From contig CAVOYU010000001.1 of the NCBI GenBank assembly GCA_963700775.1, forward strand, positions 1-64,000: 64,000 nucleotides of DNA, given 5' to 3'. Each line of letters opens with the position of its first letter. The first letter of the stretch is position 1. Positions 57,422-64,000 of the stretch are shown here, in pieces. The position numbers and the translations under genes are program-made. The stretch comes from Thermohalobaculum sp963700775 (GTDB lineage: Bacteria > Pseudomonadota > Alphaproteobacteria > Rhodobacterales > Rhodobacteraceae). The notes below the pieces were generated by a model that saw only the letters and a program-made list of their open reading frames with translations, ran no database searches and was not told the origin of the DNA.

Positions 57422-57955
57422 TCAGCTCGCTTTCGCGACCTGCGAGTACTCCAGCTCGACCGGAGTCGCCCGGCCGAAAATCGAAACCGCCACCTTCAGG
57501 CGGGCATTGTCCTCGTCGACTTCCTCGACCATGCCGGTGAAGCTCTCGAACGGTCCGTCGGTGACGTTGACCTGCTCGCCGACCTGGAAAGTGATCGACG
57601 GCCGCGGGCGCTCGAGCCCCTCTTCGACCTGGTTCAGGATCCGCCCCACCTCCGTGTCGCGCAACGGCGTCGGCTTGCCCTGTGGGCCAAGGAAGCCGGT
57701 CACCCGCGGAATGTCGTTGATCAGGTGGTAGGCGCGGTCGGTCATCTCCATCTTCACCAGCACGTAGCCCGGCATGAAGCGGCGCTCGACATTGACCTTC
57801 TGGCCGCGGCGGATCTCGACCACTTCCTCGGTCGGGACCATCACGTCCTCGATCACGTCCTCGAGGCCGTGGACACGCACGGCATCCCGGATCGCCTCTG
57901 CGACCTTCTTTTCGAAGTTCGACAGAACGTGTACCGAATACCAGCGTTTTGCCAT
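57422..57955 (-). CDS. nusG: Transcription termination/antitermination protein NusG
   Basis: A 177-residue protein. The NGN domain (residues 1 to 115) includes RWYSVHVLSNFEKKVAEAIR and MPGYVLVKMEMTDRAYHLIN, and the C-terminal KOW domain (from about 125) has FQVGEQVNVTDGPFESFTGM. NusG binds the polymerase clamp and couples it to S10 or Rho. The start is the ATG at 57953-57955, and the ten upstream codons of the frame are not conserved. Confidence 0.96.
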   Translation of the reverse strand: MAKRWYSVHVLSNFEKKVAEAIRDAVRVHGLEDVIEDVMVPTEEVVEIRRGQKVNVERRFMPGYVLVKMEMTDRAYHLINDIPRVTGFLGPQGKPTPLRDTEVGRILNQVEEGLERPRPSITFQVGEQVNVTDGPFESFTGMVEEVDEDNARLKVAVSIFGRATPVELEYSQVAKAS

Positions 57956-58145
57956 GCGCCGCGCCCCTTGCCTCTGCCCCGGCACATCCCGATCGGAACG
58001 CCCGGCTTTCCGCGCCTAACCCCTTGTGAGTACAGTGGTTTCGGAACGGGCCCCAACCATAAGGGCGCGCCCGCCGAATCGCTGCGCGCCTTGTTTTCCG
58101 GTGAAGTGGTGTGCGGTTACCCCGGATAGACCGCCAAATCAACCC

Positions 58146-58331
58146 TCAAATTGAGAGCAGGAGCTCGACGCCGTGACGCAGGATCAGGTCGACGAAGAAG
58201 AAGAAGATCGCCGCCAGCAGCGCCATCACGAACACCATCATCGTGGTGATGCCGGCTTCCTTGCGGCTGGGCCAGACAACCTTGTTGGCCTCGGAGCGCA
58301 CCTGCGCAATGAACTGTGCGGGATTCATCAT
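58146..58331 (-). CDS. secE: Protein translocase subunit SecE
   Basis: A 61-residue single-span protein with the conserved cytosolic helix FIAQVRSEANKVVWPSRKEA followed by a membrane segment (MMVFVMALLAAIFFFFVDLI). SecE clamps the halves of SecY. The next gene nusG starts 190 bases later. The tRNA-Trp 3' end lies 29 bases upstream, so both are probably on one transcript. Confidence 0.96.
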   Translation of the reverse strand: MMNPAQFIAQVRSEANKVVWPSRKEAGITTMMVFVMALLAAIFFFFVDLILRHGVELLLSI

Positions 58332-58360
58332 TTTCCGGGCTTCTCCTCAGTCTTGCCGCC

Positions 58361-58436
<76 letters not shown>

Positions 58437-58453
58437 AATCGCACGGCAAGGGG

Positions 58454-58482
58454 CATTTACGGTGAAAAGAACGAAAGCGCAA
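58454..58482 (-). promoter_or_regulatory. Candidate promoter for tRNA-Trp and secE
   Basis: On the minus strand TTGCGC (58477-58482) and TAAATG (58454-58459) are spaced by 17 bases, and the tRNA begins 17 bases after the -10 box. The match to the consensus is fair. No other promoter-like pair stands out before this stable RNA gene. Confidence 0.45.
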
Positions 58483-58759
58483 GGGGGCCGAGCGGGCCGG
58501 AGCGACCGCCCGCTGGCGGGCAGGAGTCACCTGCCGACGAGTTCGGAGCCGAGGCTGCCGAGGTGCCCGCCGTTGCGGCCGCCGCCGCGTGCGCCGGCCG
58601 GCATCTCTGCCGCATTCGCGCTCAGGGAGGACGCACGCCGGCTCAAGGCAAGATCTGCATGGCGGTCGCCGGGCGTGGCCCCCTCCACCGGGGCGAGGGA
58701 AACCGTGCCCGGGACAACGCGCGCCATCCGATCAGGCGCTTCGGAACAGGCGATCCGGA
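58483..58759. other. GC-rich spacer upstream of tRNA-Trp, nothing recognised
   Basis: Together with the promoter region this makes about 320 bases without a supported gene. Frames on both strands have Pro/Ala/Arg-rich composition of non-coding type. There is no second tuf gene here, although many relatives have one before tRNA-Trp. Confidence 0.4.
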
Positions 58760-58942
58760 TCAGGAACTGTGGATCGCGCTCACCGCGCCCGCCAGGACCA
58801 GGGCGATCGAACAGGTGAAAAAGATCATACCGCCGCCGGCCACGTAGAACAGGAACAGCACGCTCGCAGGCAGCCAGCGGTAGAACTCGGTCGTCAACCG
58901 GCTGAAGCCGCTGCTGACTGGCTCATTCAACATCTCGCTCAT
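58760..58942 (-). CDS. Small membrane protein, unknown
   Basis: A 60-residue protein with two hydrophobic stretches (LPASVLFLFYVAGGGMIFFT then CSIALVLAGAVSAI) after a short soluble start (MSEMLNEPVSSGFSRLTTEF). I choose the ATG at 58940-58942, which has GGAG about seven bases upstream. An upstream GTG would add four residues. No family is recognised. The region upstream is AT-rich, suggesting its own promoter. Confidence 0.45.
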   Translation of the reverse strand: MSEMLNEPVSSGFSRLTTEFYRWLPASVLFLFYVAGGGMIFFTCSIALVLAGAVSAIHSS

Positions 58943-59121
58943 GTTGGACTCCACGCAGTAAGAACGTTGCTCGCTTGCAGGTTCGATACTGGCAGCCGAA
59001 TTGAGCAGAAATTTGTTTCAAATCGGGACATATCCATTTTTTCTGCTTCATTTCAGTATCTTGGCTTGAATTCCGGCGCGGCCCCTCACCCTATGATTGC
59101 ATCGGCCGTTCGCCGGGGCCG

Positions 59122-59889
59122 TCAACAGGCGGCCATCGCGGCGCGGAACCAACCCAGCCCGTCCTCGGTGCGGCCGGCCGGGCGGTACTCGCAGCCGACA
59201 AAGCCCCGGTAGCCAAGCGCATCGAGCGTCCGGAAGAGATGCGGGAAGTTCACCTCCCCGCCGTCGGGCTCGTGCCGGTCCGGGACGCCGGCGATCTGGA
59301 TATGGGCGATCCGCGGCAGCAGCCGCTCGATCCGCCGGGTCAGATCCCCCTCCATGATCTGGGCATGGTAGAGATCGAATTGCAGCCCCAGGTTCCCGGC
59401 CCCTACCGCGTCCAGCACCGTCAGCGCGTCGTCCGACCTGCTCAGGTGGTATCCCGGCATGTCGCGGCTGTTGATCGGCTCGATGCACATCCGTAGGCCG
59501 GGCGCCGCGGCGGCCGCATGGGCGAGATTGGCGACATAGGCCGCGCGCGCCGCCGGCCCCTGGGCGAGCCCGGCCATCACATGCAGCCGCGCCGGCTTCA
59601 GCGCCGCGGCATAGTCGATCGCCAGTCGGAACAGGTCCCGGAACTGGGCCTCCCGGCCCGGCACCGCGGTCTGCCCGCGCTCGCCTGCTTCCCAGTCGCC
59701 GGGCGGCGCATTGAACAGCGCCAGCGTTAGCCGGTTGCGGTGCAGCGCGTCCCGGATCTCGGCCGCCGGATGGTCGTAGGGGAACAGGAACTCCACGGCC
59801 TCGAACCCGGCTGCCGCGGCCGCGTCGAAACGCTCGAGGAACGGACGCTCGGTGAACATCATCGACAGGTTGGCCGCGAAGCGGGGCAT
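59122..59889 (-). CDS. hyi: Hydroxypyruvate isomerase (TIM-barrel, xylose isomerase-like)
   Basis: A 255-residue protein of the AP-endonuclease 2/xylose isomerase fold, with the start MPRFAANLSMMFTERPFLER, FEAVEFLFPYDHPAAEIRDA, MCIEPINSRDMPGYHLSRSD (Glu137 is a metal or acid-base residue), LGLQFDLYHAQIMEGDLTRR and FVGCEYRPAGRTEDGL. Hyi converts hydroxypyruvate to tartronate semialdehyde in glyoxylate metabolism. The related 2-oxo-tetronate isomerase (OtnI) is an alternative. The start at 59887-59889 lies four bases from the end of the neighbouring sulfotransferase-like gene. The aminotransferase at 61764 also uses or makes hydroxypyruvate. Confidence 0.85.
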   Translation of the reverse strand: MPRFAANLSMMFTERPFLERFDAAAAAGFEAVEFLFPYDHPAAEIRDALHRNRLTLALFNAPPGDWEAGERGQTAVPGREAQFRDLFRLAIDYAAALKPARLHVMAGLAQGPAARAAYVANLAHAAAAAPGLRMCIEPINSRDMPGYHLSRSDDALTVLDAVGAGNLGLQFDLYHAQIMEGDLTRRIERLLPRIAHIQIAGVPDRHEPDGGEVNFPHLFRTLDALGYRGFVGCEYRPAGRTEDGLGWFRAAMAAC

Positions 59890-59893
59890 CGGA

Positions 59894-60265
59894 TCAGGTC
59901 TCCAGCCGGTGAGCGTAGAGGCGCTCGTAATGCGGGCGGCACTCGGCGACGATCTCCTCCAGTCCGGCCGGCACCGGCCCGGGTTGCCGGTAAGGCGCAA
60001 AGCCGGTCGAGGCGTTGACCCGCTCGTACCAGTGCGCCGCCTCTGGCCGTTCAAGCACGTCCCGCGCCACCGCATCCCATTCCGCGGACTGGGCCGCCGG
60101 CACCCTGTCCCGCATCGGGTGTGCGGGGCCGGTCTCGGCGAGACAGCCGGCGTAGAACGGCTCGTCGGTCACCGCCGTGTCCGCAAGGCTGCCCCAGGCG
60201 CGCATCATCGCGGTCGAGATGTTGCGCGGCCCCGACCACATGGCGATGCGGATCGTTCCGGTCAC
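59894..60265 (-). pseudogene. Sulfotransferase-like protein with internal deletion
   Basis: The start (IRIAMWSGPRNISTAMMRAW, followed by DTAVTDEPFYAG) has the PAPS-binding-type motif of the sulfotransferase-like family whose members are about 230 to 250 residues. After residue 60 or so the protein jumps to the C-terminal part of the family (HWYERVNASTGFAPYRQPGP, ECRPHYERLYAHRL). About 110 residues of the middle are missing without loss of frame, so the product (123 residues from a GTG at 60263-60265) would lack the fold's core. Close to hyi, with which it seems co-transcribed. Confidence 0.6.
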
Positions 60266-60296
60266 GGTACTTGGGTCTGCTGCGTCTGGCTCCGGC

Positions 60297-60734
60297 TCAC
60301 GGATGCGAGGCAAGCGAGAAACCGGGCCCCGTGTCAAGCCAGACCTCGAGGGCGGAGACGACACCCAGCCGGTGCGCGATCAGGAACTCGCCGGTCGCGG
60401 TCACTGGAACGCTGCCACTGCGCGCCCGCTCGGCATTCATCTGGGCTACCGTCTCGTGCAGGTTGGCGATCCGCCGCAGCAGCCGCGCTGCAGCCCGGCG
60501 CCGCGCGGGCGAGCCGCCATCGAGTTCCGGGCCGGCGTTGTCGCAAGCGGCCGCGAGGGCGGCCTCGAAGCCGGCATCCCGGCCCTCGCCGACAGTCCCG
60601 GCTCGCAGATGATATTGCCGGCAGGCATCGGCGACCCGCGCGCGCTCGGCCTCGGACACCTTCGCATTGTGCCAGGCGCCGGATGCACCCAGAATCGCCG
60701 CGACAAACACAGCGCAGGCCGCCGCACGTATCAT
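60297..60734 (-). CDS. Secreted protein of unknown function
   Basis: A 145-residue protein with a signal peptide (MIRAAACAVFVAAILGASGA, cleavage near residue 20) and a helical mature part (NAKVSEAERARVADACRQYH, RRRAAARLLRRIANLHETVA). Two cysteines (about residues 38 and 63) could pair. No family is recognised. It is divergent from the phosphatase gene, with an AT-rich region of about 160 bases between them. Confidence 0.55.
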   Translation of the reverse strand: MIRAAACAVFVAAILGASGAWHNAKVSEAERARVADACRQYHLRAGTVGEGRDAGFEAALAAACDNAGPELDGGSPARRRAAARLLRRIANLHETVAQMNAERARSGSVPVTATGEFLIAHRLGVVSALEVWLDTGPGFSLASHP

Positions 60735-60897
60735 CCGCTCCTCGATCTCTCAATTCCACCCGATTCAATAGTGTCACGCCACATTCGGTTTGTCACTTAA
60801 AATATTGCAATTGAACATTTAAATATCGTTTCAACTTATCCGATAGCAGACGGACGACGCTTGCGCGGAATGGCATGGCTGGTATATCGCCGGCACC
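60735..60897. promoter_or_regulatory. AT-rich divergent promoter region
   Basis: The 163 bases between two divergent genes include an AT-rich core (60795-60840; AAAATATTGCAATTGAACAT) that stands out in this GC-rich genome. A weak pair TTGAAC and ACTTAT, 17 bases apart on the plus strand, could serve the phosphatase gene. Confidence 0.4.
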
Positions 60898-61647
60898 ATG
60901 ACCGATGCAGGCGCACGCCGCGATCCCGCCACGACCGAGACCGCCGCCGATGGTGTCGAGGCGATACGGCACTCCCGGCTTGACCGCTGGAGGCGACCGC
61001 TCGAGGGCCGCTGGGACCGGCTCCGGGCCTGGGCCGACATGCTGCTCGCCGACCACGGCCTGATCCGCCTCGCGCTACCGAACCTGCACCAGATCGCGCC
61101 GGGCGCCTGGCGCTCGGGCCAGCCGACGCCGGGCCAGATCCGCGCCTTCGCCCGGCAGGGCGGGCGCAGCGTCGTCTCGCTCCGCGCCGGGCGCAGCTTC
61201 GGCTCGCTGCCGCTCGAGATCGAGGCCTGCCGGGAGGCCGGGCTCTCGTTCCACAACGTGATCCTGCGCTCCCGCGGCCTACCGAGCCGCGAGGAGTTCC
61301 GCGTCTTCGCCGCTCTGGTCGAGGCCGTCGAGCGCCCGGTGCTGTTCCACTGCAAGTCCGGCGCCGACCGGGCCGGGTTCGCCGCGGCACTCTGGCTTAT
61401 GCTGGCCGAAGGCCGGCCGGCGGCCGAGGCGCGGCGCCAGCTTTCGCCGCGCTACGGCCATGTGCGCCTCTCGCGCACTGGGGTGCTGGACGCCTTCTTC
61501 GAGACCTATGCGCGCGACGCCGCCAGCCAGCCGCGGCCGCTGGCCGAGTGGATCGAGACCGCCTACGACCCGGCGGAGATCCTGGCCCGGTTCCGGGCCA
61601 CGCCGGTGCTCCGGCGCGCCGGCCCGCTGGCGCGAACCGGAGACTGA
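60898..61647 (+). CDS. Protein tyrosine/dual-specificity phosphatase-like protein
   Basis: A 249-residue protein with the CX5R active-site loop HCKSGADRAG (Cys152 and Arg158) and a general-acid candidate region before it (LRSRGLPSREEFRVFAALVE). The N-terminal part includes IAPGAWRSGQPTPGQIRAFA, a start shared by bacterial DSP-like phosphatases. It should remove phosphate from a protein or small molecule; the substrate is unknown. The ATG at 60898 gives a leader of about 20 variable residues. Confidence 0.8.
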   Translation: MTDAGARRDPATTETAADGVEAIRHSRLDRWRRPLEGRWDRLRAWADMLLADHGLIRLALPNLHQIAPGAWRSGQPTPGQIRAFARQGGRSVVSLRAGRSFGSLPLEIEACREAGLSFHNVILRSRGLPSREEFRVFAALVEAVERPVLFHCKSGADRAGFAAALWLMLAEGRPAAEARRQLSPRYGHVRLSRTGVLDAFFETYARDAASQPRPLAEWIETAYDPAEILARFRATPVLRRAGPLARTGD

Positions 61648-61763
61648 GCGACCGATCCATCAATCTCCGTGATTGCCCGCATCAGCATTTGGCGGCTTGC
61701 CTTTGCCGCTCCGCCCGGTAGCTTCGGCGTCCCGTTGACCCAACGTCCCGCAAGGTCCTCCCC

Positions 61764-62954
61764 ATGACTCTCAGCCACGGCCGCCACCTCGTCTCGATTC
61801 CCGGTCCCTCGGTGATCCCCGACCGGGTGCTTGCCGCCATGGGCCGGGCGATGCCCAACATCTACGAGGGCGCGCTGGTCGAGACGTCGAAGGGCATCCT
61901 CGCCGAACTGCCCGGCGTCGCCCGCACCCGGGGCCACGGTTTCATCGCCATCGCCAACGGCCACGGCGCCTGGGACATGGCGCTGTCGAACACGCTCAGC
62001 CGCGGCGACAAGGTGCTCGTGCTGGAGTCCGGCCGCTTCGCCCCCGGCTGGGGCGACCAGGCAAGGATGATGGGCATCGAGGTCGAGACGCTCAACGCCC
62101 GCCCGAGGCGCGCCGTCGATCCGGCGGCGGTCGAGGAGCGGCTCCGCGCCGACAAGGCCCATGCGATCAAGGCGATCCTGGTGGTGCAGGTCGACACCGC
62201 GTCGTCGGTCTGGAATGACATCGCCGCGATCCGCAAGGCGATCGACGCCGCGGGGCACCCCGCTCTCTACATGGTCGACTGCATCGCCTCGCTGGCCTGC
62301 ATGGAGTACGAGATGGACGCTTGGGGCGTCGACGTCACCGTCGGCGGCTCGCAGAAGGGGCTGATGGTGCCCCCCGGCCTCGGCTTCACCTGGGCCAACG
62401 AGAAGGCGATGGCGGCGCATGCAAAGGCAGGGCTCCGCACCGCCTACTGGGACTGGACCAAGCGCCTGTCGGGCGATTCCCACTACTGGCGCTATGCCGG
62501 CACGCCGCCGATCTCGCATCTCTACGCGCTGCGCGAGGCTATGAACATGATCGCCGAGGAGGGAATGGAGAATGTCTGGGCGCGCCACCGGGTGCTCGCC
62601 GACGCGGTCCGCGCCGCGGTCGCGGCCTGGAGCACCCCCGGCGGCCTCGACTTCAACGTCACCGAACCGGCCGAGCGTTCCGACTCGGTCACCACCGTCC
62701 GGACCGGCCCGGCCGACCCGGCGCAGCTGCGCAGGATCTGCGACCAGCAGGCCGGGCTGACCCTCGGCATCGGCCTCGGCGAGGAGCTCGAGAAGCACAC
62801 CTTCCGGATCGGCCACATGGGCCACCTGAACCCGCCGATGGTGCTCGGCACGCTCGCCACCGCCGAAGCGGCGCTCACCGCCATGGGCGTGAAGCTCGGC
62901 GCCTCGGGAGCCGCCGCGGCCGCGGCCTCGGTCGCCGGCGCGCTCAGGGCCTGA
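61764..62954 (+). CDS. Serine-glyoxylate / alanine-glyoxylate aminotransferase (class V)
   Basis: A 396-residue PLP enzyme. Landmarks are SIPGPSVIPDRVLAAMGRAM, the phosphate-loop IANGHGAWDMALSNTLSRGD, D172 in MVDCIASLACMEYEMDAWGV and the PLP lysine K198 in VGGSQKGLMVPPG. The C-terminal part has HTFRIGHMGHLNPPMVLGTL. Such enzymes move an amino group from serine or alanine to glyoxylate, giving glycine and hydroxypyruvate or pyruvate. The nearby hydroxypyruvate isomerase favours the serine reaction. AAGG lies about ten bases before the ATG. The last 20 residues are an Ala-rich tail. Confidence 0.88.
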   Translation: MTLSHGRHLVSIPGPSVIPDRVLAAMGRAMPNIYEGALVETSKGILAELPGVARTRGHGFIAIANGHGAWDMALSNTLSRGDKVLVLESGRFAPGWGDQARMMGIEVETLNARPRRAVDPAAVEERLRADKAHAIKAILVVQVDTASSVWNDIAAIRKAIDAAGHPALYMVDCIASLACMEYEMDAWGVDVTVGGSQKGLMVPPGLGFTWANEKAMAAHAKAGLRTAYWDWTKRLSGDSHYWRYAGTPPISHLYALREAMNMIAEEGMENVWARHRVLADAVRAAVAAWSTPGGLDFNVTEPAERSDSVTTVRTGPADPAQLRRICDQQAGLTLGIGLGEELEKHTFRIGHMGHLNPPMVLGTLATAEAALTAMGVKLGASGAAAAAASVAGALRA

Positions 62955-63193
62955 TGGCGCACACGAACAAGGTCACCCGCTCGATCGAGACCCCGGACGG
63001 CCTGCGCTGCGTCGACCTCTGGCGGGCGCCGGACGGCAGCCACGGCTTCGCCGAATACCGCCGCGACCCGGAAGACGGCCGCGGCTGGGCGCCGACCGGT
63101 TGCGAAGCAGGCGGATACAGCTCCGAAACAGCGGCGCTGGAGGCCGCGCGCGCGAGCGTCGGCTGGCTGGCCGAACGCTCATCGAGCGCCTGA
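62954..63193 (+). CDS. Small conserved-looking protein, unknown
   Basis: A 79-residue protein starting MAHTNKVTRSIETPDGLRCV, whose ATG overlaps the aminotransferase stop (TGATG). It has the pattern FAEYRRDPEDGRGWAPTG then YSSETAALEAARASVGWLAE, a compact alpha/beta look. I do not recognise a family. The coupling suggests co-expression with the aminotransferase. Confidence 0.65.
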   Translation: MAHTNKVTRSIETPDGLRCVDLWRAPDGSHGFAEYRRDPEDGRGWAPTGCEAGGYSSETAALEAARASVGWLAERSSSA

Positions 63194-63380
63194 AGCCCGC
63201 CCGGAGCGCGCGCTTATCGGCTGTGACGTTTGCTACAGACGATCCGCCCACCCGAGCGGATAGTCCCGCTCGCTCGGTCGTGGAAGCAGATGTGCATTAT
63301 GAGCCGCTTCCCTGGCCACGCTTCCTTAGCCGTTGAACTTCCCGGCCGACCGGCCGCCGTACAGCTCTGGAGATCGCGCA

Positions 63381-63665
63381 ATGAAGGACCATGAACCGCC
63401 CGCAATCGGCCGGCACAGCCGGTCCGCTGCTCTGTGCGAAGCATTCGAACTGGCGCAGATTTCCCGCGCCCGGGAAGCTCGCAACCGGACCACTCTCCCG
63501 CCCGCAGCGCGGGTGCGCCGATCGATGATTCCACCCGCCGCAGCGCTCTGGCGCTTGCTCTGCCGGGCCGAGGAATGGCTCGATACGCGCCCGGCTACCC
63601 GATCGGCGATCGCCGCCACCGGCGCTGTGCTTTTCATCGAGATCGTGCTCCACGTCTTCCGCTAG
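63381..63665 (+). CDS. Hypothetical protein with C-terminal membrane segment
   Basis: A 94-residue protein from the ATG at 63381 (GGAG ten bases upstream). It has a basic soluble part and one likely membrane helix at the end (SAIAATGAVLFIEIVLHVF). The first residues MKDHEPPAIGRHSRSAALCE and EAFELAQ look coding, but the composition is weak evidence and no family is recognised. About 190 bases without a gene precede it. Confidence 0.4.
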   Translation: MKDHEPPAIGRHSRSAALCEAFELAQISRAREARNRTTLPPAARVRRSMIPPAAALWRLLCRAEEWLDTRPATRSAIAATGAVLFIEIVLHVFR

Positions 63666-63695
63666 CGGCCTTGCGCGCGCCGGCCCGGAACCTGC

Positions 63696-64000
63696 TCAGT
63701 CCGCGTCACCCTCGGTCCGGCCGCGCAACCGCTTCACCGCCCCGCGCTGCGCCTTGGCCGCCAGCCGTCGCCGCTTCGAGCCCAGCGTCGGCCGCGTCGG
63801 CACCCGGCGCTTCGGTGCGACCGCCGCCCGGGCGATCAGGTCGATCAGACGCGCCAGCGCGTCCTCGCGGTTGCGGGCCTGGCTGCGGTGGCTGTCGGCC
63901 TGGATCACCATCGCGCCATCCACGGTCCAGCGCCGGCCGGCCAGGCGCCTGAGGCGCGTCTTCACCGGACCCGGCAGGTTCGGCGAGCGCTCCGCCTCGA
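63696..64000 (-). CDS. arfB: Alternative ribosome-rescue factor ArfB (C-terminal part, runs off the window)
   Basis: The C-terminal part of a class-I release-factor-like protein. It shows SPNLPGPVKTRLRRLAGRRW, DGAMVIQADSHRSQARNRED and the basic tail VAPKRRVPTRPTLGSKRRRL that enters the mRNA channel of stalled ribosomes. The GGQ motif that cleaves peptidyl-tRNA should lie upstream, beyond base 64000. The frame is open to the window edge. It ends 30 bases from the convergent hypothetical gene. Confidence 0.85.
   Translation of the reverse strand, partial: EAERSPNLPGPVKTRLRRLAGRRWTVDGAMVIQADSHRSQARNREDALARLIDLIARAAVAPKRRVPTRPTLGSKRRRLAAKAQRGAVKRLRGRTEGDAD

Noticed and set aside
58483..58759. 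A second tuf gene or other translation gene before tRNA-Trp.
   Set aside because: The stretch is short and has no coding similarity in any frame.

Overview
The window is high-GC DNA from an alphaproteobacterium, most likely Rhodobacterales (Rhodobacteraceae/Paracoccaceae-like). I infer this from the order flgE-flgK-flgL-flgI, the block rluC-crcB-rarA-degP next to rplQ-rpoA, the Ala/Glu-rich tail on ribosomal protein L3, and a zinc-type adenylate kinase inside the alpha operon. No 16S gene is present, so the placement rests on gene order and protein style.

Left part (1 to about 16.3 kb) is an accessory region in decay. On the minus strand, reading leftward from 5.96 kb, lie a tyrosine-recombinase C-terminus, an unknown gene, alpA, a 58-codon gene, a Toprim primase, a DUF3987 helicase-type protein, a small repeat-containing protein, a terminase small subunit and, further on, a small HD-domain (alarmone hydrolase-like) gene. 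This resembles the replication and packaging-control set of a phage satellite. It is followed by three insertion sequences (an IS256-type element nested in an IS1182-type element, then a second IS1182-type element), a stretch holding five terminator-like hairpins, broken GST and DUF4440 genes, a P27-family terminase small subunit and a broken RTX-like repeat protein.

Middle part (16.4 to 26.8 kb): the distal end of a flagellar operon (flgE and flgK broken, flgL and flgI open), converging on a minus-strand housekeeping run of degP/Q, rarA (broken), crcB and rluC, preceded by a TauE/SafE-type permease gene.

Right-centre (26.8 to 58.4 kb) is one long minus-strand translation and transcription block. 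In transcription order it is tRNA-Trp, secE, nusG, rplK, rplA, rplJ, rplL, rpoB, rpoC, then rpsL, rpsG, fusA, tuf, the S10 cluster, the spc cluster, secY, adk, rpsM, rpsK, rpoA, rplQ. Start and stop codons overlap or sit within about 25 bases at most junctions. I mark candidate promoters before tRNA-Trp and rpsL and hairpin terminators after rpoC and rpoA.

Right end (58.4 to 64 kb): a small membrane protein, hydroxypyruvate isomerase, an internally deleted sulfotransferase-like gene, a secreted protein, a protein phosphatase, a serine/alanine-glyoxylate aminotransferase, two small unknown genes and the C-terminal half of arfB.

A general caution: single-base frame breaks occur in essential genes (adk, rpoB, rpoC) as well as in accessory genes. 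Many of the pseudogenes listed here may therefore be sequencing or assembly indels. The primase, DUF3987, flgK and rarA loci carry several breaks each.
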